Under the pieces are notes generated by a model, which was not told the DNA's origin, ran no database searches, and saw only the letters and a list, made by a program, of their open reading frames with translations. The position numbers and the translations under genes are program-made. This document shows positions 1-8,465 of a stretch of 26,697 nt of DNA, one piece after another. Numbering within the stretch: position 1 is the first letter of the stretch; each line of letters opens with the position of its first letter. Source of the DNA: JBIQLO01 sp044464175 (GTDB taxonomy: Bacteria > Planctomycetota > Phycisphaerae > Tepidisphaerales > Tepidisphaeraceae); NCBI GenBank assembly GCA_044464175.1, contig JBIQLO010000031.1, forward strand, positions 1-26,697. The letters are read 5' to 3'.

Positions 1-1
1 G

Positions 2-1291
2 CTCCAGTGCGTCAACATCCTCTTCTGGACGCTCGTGGCGCTGGTCGGCGGCTCCTTCGTCGGCATCTTCCTGGGCCCCCACGGCTGGACGGGCAGCCTG
101 TGGCGCTGGCTGGGCACCCAGGGATGGGAGTTCATGGAGATGGGCCGCCTGTGGCAATACGTTCTCTGGGCCGGCTTCGCCCTCTGGGCCGCCATCATGA
201 TCCGGGGAATCTTTCCCGCCCTCCGCTACAAGAACGTCTGGTCCATGCCCAACTGGCTCCTTTACACCGTCATCTCGGTCATCCTCCTGTTCACCAGCAG
301 CTTCGTCGCCGATCCCCACACCAATTTCGCCATCGCCGACTTCTGGCGGTGGATGGTCATCCACATGTGGGTCGAGGCCTTCTTCGAGGTCTTCACCACC
401 ATCATCGTCGCCTACTTCATGTACATCATGGGGCTGGTCACCGCCCAGATGGCCAGCCGCGTCGTCTATGTCGCCGCCATCCTCTTTCTGGGCTCGGGTC
501 TCCTGGGCATCAGCCACAACTTCTACTGGAACGCCAAATCCATCGAAACCATCGCCCTGGGCTCGGTCTTCTCCACGCTTCAGGTCGTCCCCCTGATCCT
601 CCTGACGCTGGAGGCCTGGCGGTTCAAACGCATGCCCGCCCAGACGCTGCGCGACAACGGCGCGCGCGGCGACACCTTCGGGCTGGCCGAACCGTTCCTC
701 TTCCTCATCGGCGTGAATTTCTGGAATTTCATCGGCGCCGGCGTCCTGGGATTCATCATCAACCTTCCCATCGTCAACTACTATGAACATGGCACCTATC
801 TGACCGTCAATCACGGCCACGCCGCCCTCATGGGCGTTTATGGCAATCTTTCCATCGCCGCGATGCTCTTTGTCGCCCGATTCCTGGTCCGGCAGGATCG
901 TTGGAACGTCGGCCTCCTGCGATGCGCGTTCTGGTCCCTCAACATCGGCCTGGCCCTTATGTGCCTGCTCGATCTGTTTCCCGCCGGCGTCCACCAGCTC
1001 TTTGCCGTCATGGACCGGGGCCTCTGGTTCGCGCGCTCCCAGAGCTTCATCCTCGGCCAGACGTTCCAGACCATGACCTGGATGCGCATCATCGGCGGCG
1101 CCCTTTTCACCGTCGGCGGCGTGGTCCCCCTGACCTGGTTCATGATCACCCGGGCCGCATCCTTGCGTCCGGAGTGGTCTGGGCCCGGTGAGCCCTGCTA
1201 CACCGTCCCCCCTTCGATCCTGGCGGTGGTGGACGGACAACCGGATTTGATCGCCCCGCACGACGGAATCGGGCTCCGCCAGCCGACCTAG
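2..1291 (+). CDS. nod: Putative nitric oxide dismutase / qNor-like haem-copper protein (5' partial)
   Basis: This is the C-terminal 429 residues of a NorB-type membrane protein; the frame is open to the left edge, so the start lies outside the window. Around ten hydrophobic segments are visible. Family landmarks: HMWVEAFFE at fragment residues 121-129 (first FeB His and nearby Glu), a second FeB His at 172 (codon 515-517), and VNHGHAALMGVYG with the haem-ligand His pair (codons 812-814 and 818-820). In canonical qNor/NorB the second FeB His is followed by another His; here it is Asn (codon 518-520). The conserved Glu 21 residues later is Gln (codon 581-583). The C-terminal R-x-x-G-D motif, which I take as part of the quinol site, reads RIIGG (Gly codon 1097-1099). 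Recalled knowledge: Nod proteins of Methylomirabilis and strain HdN1 differ from qNor at quinol-site and catalytic residues. The substitutions are seen directly; NO disproportionation to N2 and O2 is inferred. The alternative is a divergent qNor. Confidence 0.8.
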   Translation, partial: LQCVNILFWTLVALVGGSFVGIFLGPHGWTGSLWRWLGTQGWEFMEMGRLWQYVLWAGFALWAAIMIRGIFPALRYKNVWSMPNWLLYTVISVILLFTSSFVADPHTNFAIADFWRWMVIHMWVEAFFEVFTTIIVAYFMYIMGLVTAQMASRVVYVAAILFLGSGLLGISHNFYWNAKSIETIALGSVFSTLQVVPLILLTLEAWRFKRMPAQTLRDNGARGDTFGLAEPFLFLIGVNFWNFIGAGVLGFIINLPIVNYYEHGTYLTVNHGHAALMGVYGNLSIAAMLFVARFLVRQDRWNVGLLRCAFWSLNIGLALMCLLDLFPAGVHQLFAVMDRGLWFARSQSFILGQTFQTMTWMRIIGGALFTVGGVVPLTWFMITRAASLRPEWSGPGEPCYTVPPSILAVVDGQPDLIAPHDGIGLRQPT

Positions 1292-1434
1292 CCCTGCCCC
1301 TCCCCTCGGCAGCAACAGCCGCCTTGCCCCGGCGCCCCCTCCCCGCGCTGCCCGATCCCCCGTTGCTCCGCCCGCCCTGTCTCGCCCCCATAGGCAATCG
1401 CACCCCCGCTGGTTATCATGCCCGCCCATACTCC

Positions 1435-2727
1435 ATGAGCCTCCAACAAGCACCGACCCTTGACGCCCCCACCGCCGCCCCTCGAACCCTCTCAATCCTG
1501 CTGGCCGGCATGATGTTCTTCGAATGGGCCATCCGCGGCGTCTGGATGCCCTATCTCTCCGATTATCTGGGGTCCCCCGTCGCCGGCGGCGGCCTGGGCT
1601 TCACCGGCGCTCAGGTCGGCTGGATTCTCGGCTTCGCCGGCACCGTGGGCGCACTGGCCGCCCCCTTCATCGCCGGGCAGCTGGCCGATCGCTCCCTGGA
1701 TGCCGAACGCGCCCTGGCGCTGCTGGTCCTGCCCAGCGGCCTGCTCATCGCCTCCCTCTCGATTGTTCATCATTTCTCTCTGTTTCTGATCCTGATGGCG
1801 GTTTACTCCATCACCTTCATGCCCACCCTCTCCCTCACCAACAGCATCTGCTTCCAGAACCTCCACGACGACCATGCCTATCCCCGCCTCCGCCTCTGCG
1901 GCACCTTCGGCTGGATCGTCGCCTCCACCCTCTTTCCCCTCCTCTGGCTCAACCACCCCAACCCCGCCGTCAACACCGCCCGCATCGGCAACTCCCTGCT
2001 GGTGGCCGGGGCCCTCTCCGTGCTGTTTGGCCTCTACGCCCTGTTTCTTCTGCCCAAGACGCCCCCCAAGACCAGCGCCACCCACCCCTGGGCCTTCCTG
2101 CGGGCATTTTCCCTCCTGCGCCATCGCGGGTTTCTGATCCTGGTCCTCTCGGCCCTGCCGATTTCCATGATCCATCAGGCCTTCTATTTCCGCGTCGCCC
2201 CCTTCCTGCGCGAAAGCCTCCACCTTCCCCTGGCCTGGGTCGGCCCGGTCATCACCATCGGCCAGTGGAGCGAAGTGACTTGCCTTCTGTTCCTCGGATT
2301 TTTCCTCAAACGCCTGGGCTTCAAAAAAGTCCTCATCATCGGCGCCCTCTCCTACACCCTGCGCTTCGCCATTTTCGCCATCGGCCAGCCCGTCCCGCTG
2401 GTGATCGCCGCCCAGGGGCTTCACGGCCTGGGCGCCGGCGGCTTCTTCGCCGGGGCCTACATCTGCGTCGAGCGCATCACCCCCGCCGACGTGCGCCATT
2501 CGGCCCAGATGGTCTTCGGCATCGCCATCCTCGGCGGCGGGCCCATTCTCGCCGCCTTTTACAATCAGTTTTTCGACCGCTTCCGCGTGCCGGTCGACGC
2601 CGCCGTGGGCATCCTCTCCCCCACCCGCCAGGACTACACCCAGTTCTGGTGCGCCCAGGCCCTGGTCGCGCTGGCCACCGCGGTGCTGCTCCTGCTGGTC
2701 TTCCCGCGCACCGTCGAAAAAGCCTGA
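1435..2727 (+). CDS. MFS transporter, nucleoside:H+ symporter-like
   Basis: This 430-residue inner-membrane permease has about 12 hydrophobic helices. After a short polar N-terminus the first helix reads MMFFEWAIRGVWMPYLSDYL, close to the start of NupG/XapB-type nucleoside:proton symporters and related planctomycete MFS proteins. An MFS loop (GQLADRSLDAERAL) follows helix 2, and a long cytoplasmic loop (LLPKTPPKTSATHPW) separates the two six-helix halves. The start at 1435 was chosen because the upstream in-frame stretch is proline/arginine-rich and unlike protein; no Shine-Dalgarno sequence precedes it. It lies about 140 bases after the NO-reductase-like gene and 89 bases before a toroid-type protein on the same strand. 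A carbohydrate or nucleoside substrate is plausible, but it cannot be fixed from sequence. Confidence 0.8.
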   Translation: MSLQQAPTLDAPTAAPRTLSILLAGMMFFEWAIRGVWMPYLSDYLGSPVAGGGLGFTGAQVGWILGFAGTVGALAAPFIAGQLADRSLDAERALALLVLPSGLLIASLSIVHHFSLFLILMAVYSITFMPTLSLTNSICFQNLHDDHAYPRLRLCGTFGWIVASTLFPLLWLNHPNPAVNTARIGNSLLVAGALSVLFGLYALFLLPKTPPKTSATHPWAFLRAFSLLRHRGFLILVLSALPISMIHQAFYFRVAPFLRESLHLPLAWVGPVITIGQWSEVTCLLFLGFFLKRLGFKKVLIIGALSYTLRFAIFAIGQPVPLVIAAQGLHGLGAGGFFAGAYICVERITPADVRHSAQMVFGIAILGGGPILAAFYNQFFDRFRVPVDAAVGILSPTRQDYTQFWCAQALVALATAVLLLLVFPRTVEKA

Positions 2728-2804
2728 GCCGCAATCCAGGTTTTTCACCAGGATGCGAGGTGTTTGCCCTACTGTTCTCCCCTTTCGATTTGCCCTTTTC
2801 CTCT

Positions 2805-2810
2805 TACAAT
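2805..2810 (+). promoter_or_regulatory. -10-like box directly before the toroid protein gene
   Basis: TACAAT lies exactly 6 bases before the ATG at 2817, and no Shine-Dalgarno sequence is present. The same spacing is seen before the aldose epimerase (TATACT) and the ESCRT-III-like gene (TACAAT), which suggests a leaderless transcript. No convincing -35 box is seen. Confidence 0.4.
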
Positions 2811-2816
2811 CTCCCC

Positions 2817-4496
2817 ATGACCCTGAAAGCCAAGTTCGTCCAGGCCCTCCTCTCTCTCCATGACGCCATTGCCCCCCGGCAACAGCCCAACGGGCAATTC
2901 CTCACCGACACCGGCTACACCGTCTATAACCAATACGCCGGCATCTACTTCGCCCTGCTCTACACCCACGAGGATCCGGCCAACCCCCATTTCCACAACC
3001 CCGAGACCCTCCGCCGCGCCCTCGCCGGGTGGGAATTTTATCGCACACAGGTGAACGCCGAGGGCAAGACCCGCATCTGCACCTTCGACCAGTACTGGTA
3101 CGACAACGCCGATGAATGGGGCTGCTACTACTGGATTAATACCCTCCAGCTCCTGCGCCCCCACATGGATCCCGAACTGGCCGCCCAGTGGGACCAGTGC
3201 ATCGACCGCATCGTCCATCAGGCCATCCGCCAGTACATCGACCGCGTTCTGGCGGACGGCCCTTCCCAGAAAAATCTCGCCGAGGGCTCCGTCGCCAACC
3301 ACTTCATCTGGCATATCCTCTGTTTCTATCGCTACGGCATGACCCGCAACCGCCCCGAGATGTGCCAGGAGGCCCGCGCCATCATGGAGCGCATCTGCCG
3401 CACCCTCCCTCCCCATGGCGCCTGGTTCGAGCACGGCCTGCCAGTGGTCAAATACGCCGAGGTCGCCTCCTGCGCCGTCTCCCTCTTTGAGCTGTTCGAC
3501 AACAATCCCGTCGCCGCCCAGACCATCGACCGAAGCCTCGATTACGTCCTGGCCACGACCTACCCCGATTTAACTCAGAATTCAGCCCTCGACTCCCGCA
3601 ATCACTACAGCACCACCCGCGTCCCCTACACCGCCCCCACCTACGGCCGCTCCGAAGCGGGCCGGGCCTATCTCACCCGCTGGATCGACCACGTGAGCGA
3701 TCTTCACCTGCCCAAATCCATCGCCACCCATCTTCAGGGCCTCGCCGTCGTCACCGACATCGCCTGCCACCTCCCCCCCGACATCCCCTGTATCGAGGCC
3801 GACCCGACAACTTACCTCCCCGAACAAACCCGCTGGCCCCAGCTCAATACCGCCATCACCCGCCGCCACGGCTGGACCCTCACCCTCTCCGGCTCCCCCA
3901 CCAAGCCCTCGGCCAGCCGCTGGGTTCTCGAACGCCAGAATCTGGTGGAAATCTTCAACCAAGTCTCCCCGGTATCCCCAGAGACCGAATCCACCCCCGG
4001 CGCCGGCCTGATCGTCGGCGGCGGCCACTCCATCGCCCATCCCCATTTCTCCTGCTTCAACCTGATTGCCGAAGGAAAAGTCCACTATCTCCACGCCGAC
4101 AGCCGCCTGGACGAAGCCGGCCTGAAACTCTCCCTCCTCTATGGCCCGCGCTGGTGCCATATCCACCTCGAGCAGATCACCGAAACCCAACTCCAGCTTC
4201 GCTACGAGGTGGAAGGGCTGACCGACCTGGAACGCGCCCTGGTTCACATTCCCCTCTGGCCCGGCCAATCCACACCCCCCGTCGCTCAGACCCTCCCGGC
4301 CGCTGCTGTCTTTGCTTGGAGCTCGGTCCAGATTACCCTCTCCGAGCCGGCCCGGTATACCTACCCCCACCACCCCTTCAATCCCTACCTCCAGAAGCAG
4401 CAGGCCGAATCCACGCCTCCTCATGCCCTGCTCACCGTCGAACTGGACAAGCTCCACCCTACCTGCCGCCTCACCCTCACGCGCTCCGCCTCGTGA
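2817..4496 (+). CDS. Toroid plus beta-sandwich protein, polysaccharide-lyase-like
   Basis: I do not recognise this 559-residue protein as a named family. Residues 1 to about 335 are helix-rich with regularly spaced aromatic motifs (YNQYAGIYFALLYT at 37-50, DQYWYDNADEWGCYYW at 91-106, NHFIWHILCFYRYG at 161-174), which is typical of alpha/alpha toroids in heparinase-type lyases and family 88/105-like hydrolases. An Asn-His-Tyr group (262-264) and nearby Arg and Tyr residues could be catalytic. The remainder is beta-rich, with repeated short strands such as GLIVGGGHSIAHPHFSCFN and KVHYLHADSRLDEAGLKLSLLYG, as in the C-terminal sandwich of such lyases. No signal peptide is seen, so it probably acts in the cytoplasm on imported oligosaccharides, in keeping with the MFS gene upstream. 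The start is the ATG at 2817; the open frame continues far upstream but there overlaps the MFS gene. Function is inferred from fold pattern only. Confidence 0.65.
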   Translation: MTLKAKFVQALLSLHDAIAPRQQPNGQFLTDTGYTVYNQYAGIYFALLYTHEDPANPHFHNPETLRRALAGWEFYRTQVNAEGKTRICTFDQYWYDNADEWGCYYWINTLQLLRPHMDPELAAQWDQCIDRIVHQAIRQYIDRVLADGPSQKNLAEGSVANHFIWHILCFYRYGMTRNRPEMCQEARAIMERICRTLPPHGAWFEHGLPVVKYAEVASCAVSLFELFDNNPVAAQTIDRSLDYVLATTYPDLTQNSALDSRNHYSTTRVPYTAPTYGRSEAGRAYLTRWIDHVSDLHLPKSIATHLQGLAVVTDIACHLPPDIPCIEADPTTYLPEQTRWPQLNTAITRRHGWTLTLSGSPTKPSASRWVLERQNLVEIFNQVSPVSPETESTPGAGLIVGGGHSIAHPHFSCFNLIAEGKVHYLHADSRLDEAGLKLSLLYGPRWCHIHLEQITETQLQLRYEVEGLTDLERALVHIPLWPGQSTPPVAQTLPAAAVFAWSSVQITLSEPARYTYPHHPFNPYLQKQQAESTPPHALLTVELDKLHPTCRLTLTRSAS

Positions 4497-4605
4497 TGAG
4501 CCCGCTTCATGAGCCCCTGCCCACAAAAGAGGCATTCCACTGCCCACAATGCCCCCGTGCCCATCTCTTGTGCAGCCTGCCCGCGCCTCCCTCCGCACAT
4601 TATCC

Positions 4606-4634
4606 TTGACAAAACCCAAACAATCGGCTATAAT
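4606..4634 (+). promoter_or_regulatory. Perfect consensus sigma-70 promoter
   Basis: TTGACA (4606-4611) and TATAAT (4629-4634) are separated by exactly 17 bases, so both hexamers match the consensus fully. Transcription would begin near 4641 and run rightward. The next real gene on this strand starts at 5022, about 380 bases away, so the promoter may serve a small RNA or a long leader of glutamine synthetase. Confidence 0.7.
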
Positions 4635-4739
4635 TGCGATATTATGGATTTGAACTTGGCTCCAACAAAATTACTTTTTTGTCATAGGCGAGTGCCCGCC
4701 ACGGCTAAGCTCGCCCTCCTTCTCTCTATTCTCGCCCGC

Positions 4740-4766
4740 CGTATTTTGACCAACGAACCCAACCCA
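4740..4766. repeat. Short direct repeat, copy 1
   Basis: The unit begins CGTATTT and continues, after three extra bases, into CCAACGAACCCAACCCA, which is shared exactly with the copy at 4829-4853. Both copies lie in the non-coding gap before glutamine synthetase. It may be one unit of a dispersed intergenic repeat; no other copy was noticed in this window. Confidence 0.55.
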
Positions 4767-4828
4767 AACCCATCAAAAACCCGCCTCATGGCCTGAAAAC
4801 GATGATTTCCCCACCCTGAACCCATGCG

Positions 4829-4853
4829 CGTATTTCCCAACGAACCCAACCCA
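4829..4853. repeat. Short direct repeat, copy 2
   Basis: CGTATTT is followed after one base by the same 17-base core CCAACGAACCCAACCCA as the copy 89 bases upstream. The two-base length difference between CGTATTT and the core shows the copies are diverged rather than a recent duplication. Confidence 0.55.
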
Positions 4854-4941
4854 CCGCTCCCCAGTTCCGCTGAACGCCCCCCAGCCACCCCTGCGTCACT
4901 TTGTCGCTTTTTTGGTCGTCCGCCCTTTTCTCGCATGACCT

Positions 4942-4969
4942 TTGCTAAGATCGGGGCAAGGGCTATAAA
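4942..4969 (+). promoter_or_regulatory. Candidate promoter of glutamine synthetase
   Basis: TTGCTA (4942-4947) and TATAAA (4964-4969) are 16 bases apart. Transcription would start about 45 bases before the gene. The leader then contains a CGGAGC motif about 10 bases before the ATG at 5022, a weak ribosome binding site. Confidence 0.4.
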
Positions 4970-5021
4970 CCTGTTTGTGTATTGTGTGAATTTGCCTTGT
5001 TTTTAATCGGAGCACCATCCC

Positions 5022-7205
<2,184 letters not shown>

Positions 7206-7234
7206 GGCGCCCCCGGCGGGGCGCCGCCCCGCCG
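7206..7234. terminator. Alternative GC-rich hairpins between convergent genes
   Basis: GGCGCCCC (7206-7213) can pair with GGGGCGCC (7218-7225). CGGCGGGG (7214-7221) can instead pair with CCCCGCCG (7227-7234). The two stems are mutually exclusive and sit between the convergent ends of glutamine synthetase and the secreted protein gene. No T-run follows on either strand, so factor-independent termination is uncertain. Confidence 0.45.
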
Positions 7235-7238
7235 ATGG

Positions 7239-8369
7239 CTACTTGTACGTGGCCAGGATGCGCTGAAGCAGCTTTTCCTTAAAGGCCTGCATCCGGCGGA
7301 CGGCGGCCAGCGTCTCGATGGGACGCTTGGCCGCCTCCGCCTTTGTGTACGCCTGCTTCAGCGCGCCCCAGTCGGCCGACTCCTGCGGCTTGGCATACTT
7401 GCTGACCACCTGGTCCACGAATTGGATCAGCTCCTGAGACTCCTTCGGGTCGAACTTGGGATTCCAGTCGATCGCCTTGAGATAGCGGGTGACTTCAACG
7501 CGGGTTTCGCTGAAGTAGTACTGCATCGCCTGTTCGGCCGGCTGGTCGATGAAAAATCCGAGGGCAAACACCGCCTCGTGGACCCCCTTTTTCGGCACGA
7601 ACATGGTCCGCACGTCATACCCGCCGGAAATGGCGACCGACTGCGCCTGGGCCGGATCATAAATCAGGAAGCACCCGTCGCGCTGCTGGGCCAACTGGTT
7701 GTAGTACGCCAGCGCCTCCGCCGCCACGGGCAATTCGGTCGCCTTGGATTCGACCTGGTACCGCCGCTCCGGCGTGGCTACCCAGCGTTGTCGCTGCTTG
7801 GGGCCGGAGGTGTTGGCCGGGTAGCAGCTAAGCGCGATCTTCTCCAGCGGCACATCCGGGCTGGAGAGGCGAATAAACAGCCAGTGCGGCAGCGAGGCAT
7901 CCTCCAGCAGCGTCAACGTGAAGCTTTTGCCCGCCCCGTTGCCCTTGGCCGTCTCTTCCAGCGGCCAGCGAAGCGCCACGATCGTGCGCTGGCCCTCCTC
8001 CAGCAGATAAGCATCATCCAGCAGATAAGTGCTGCTGGCGTCAACGACCTTCCCATTCACGCGGAGGTTGGCCTGCAGGAAGTTCCAGAGATTCCACCCG
8101 CCGTTGGAGCCCCGCCCGTCCACGCGGGCGGGACGACCGAACTCCAGGCCCAGCGAATGGTCGCCGTATTTCTCCTTCACCGCCTTGATCTGCCCCTTAT
8201 GCACGGTGCCGATGTAGTTCACCCCGCCTTCCGGAAGCTGAATCTCCACCTCTTTCTGCACGATGTCCGGCCCGCGCTTGGGATTGGGTTTCATCTCACG
8301 CTTGATAAGGACGGCGCTGGCCTGAGAGGTCCAAAAAAGCAGCAGAATGGCAAAAAGGATGTTTCTCAT
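7239..8369 (-). CDS. Secreted protein of unknown function
   Basis: I do not recognise this protein. From the ATG at 8369 it has 376 residues and begins MRN followed by a hydrophobic stretch ending in SQASA, a good Sec signal peptide with cleavage after Ala. The mature part is mixed alpha/beta: strands around LEFGRPARVDGRGSNGGW, then FTLTLLEDASLPHWLFIRL, a central GGYDVRTMFVPKKGVHEAVFALGFF, and a helical C-terminus from about residue 270 rich in Lys, Glu and Gln. An in-frame ATG at 8399 would add ten residues; neither start has a clear Shine-Dalgarno sequence, and 8369 places the signal peptide at the N-terminus. It is the last gene of the minus-strand cluster, after the GH42-like gene, so a role in extracytoplasmic carbohydrate handling is possible but unproven. 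Confidence 0.75.
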   Translation of the reverse strand: MRNILFAILLLFWTSQASAVLIKREMKPNPKRGPDIVQKEVEIQLPEGGVNYIGTVHKGQIKAVKEKYGDHSLGLEFGRPARVDGRGSNGGWNLWNFLQANLRVNGKVVDASSTYLLDDAYLLEEGQRTIVALRWPLEETAKGNGAGKSFTLTLLEDASLPHWLFIRLSSPDVPLEKIALSCYPANTSGPKQRQRWVATPERRYQVESKATELPVAAEALAYYNQLAQQRDGCFLIYDPAQAQSVAISGGYDVRTMFVPKKGVHEAVFALGFFIDQPAEQAMQYYFSETRVEVTRYLKAIDWNPKFDPKESQELIQFVDQVVSKYAKPQESADWGALKQAYTKAEAAKRPIETLAAVRRMQAFKEKLLQRILATYK

Positions 8370-8421
8370 GATGTTCAGTAGGTCTGGTGAGGGAGACATT
8401 CATCGCAGGATTCCCGCCTCG

Positions 8422-8450
8422 CCCCTCCCCCGGATGCACCGGGGGAGGGG
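8422..8450. terminator. Perfect 12-bp hairpin between two cluster genes
   Basis: CCCCTCCCCCGG (8422-8433), loop ATGCA, CCGGGGGAGGGG (8439-8450) form a perfect 12-base-pair stem in the gap between the GH42-like gene and the secreted protein gene. There is no T-run after it on the minus strand. It may stabilise the 3' end of the upstream mRNA or attenuate the last gene. Confidence 0.5.
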
Positions 8451-8465
8451 ATTCAGGAGGGAGAC

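Larger units (their letters stand above)
4497..5021. other. 525-base intergenic region
   Basis: No convincing protein gene is present; the one plus-strand reading frame (4509-4796) is low-complexity and has no start signal. The region holds a perfect sigma-70 consensus promoter (4606-4634), an inverted repeat (GGCGAG 4687-4692 with CTCGCC 4710-4715), two copies of a short direct repeat (4740-4766 and 4829-4853), and a weaker promoter candidate for glutamine synthetase (4942-4969). It is clearly less GC-rich than its flanks in 4600-4680 and 4970-5005. Confidence 0.7.

Noticed and set aside
1492..2748. Long minus-strand open frame opposite the MFS gene
   Set aside because: Its translation is a low-complexity Gly/Glu/Asp-rich sequence with no family motif. 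It is the GC-driven shadow of the membrane protein on the plus strand.
1524..2816. Upstream in-frame extension of the toroid protein
   Set aside because: The extension overlaps the MFS gene in another frame and is Pro/Arg/His-rich. Protein-like sequence begins at the ATG at 2817.
4509..4796. 95-residue plus-strand frame in the intergenic gap
   Set aside because: It spans the consensus promoter and the repeats, has no ribosome binding site and shows no domain character.
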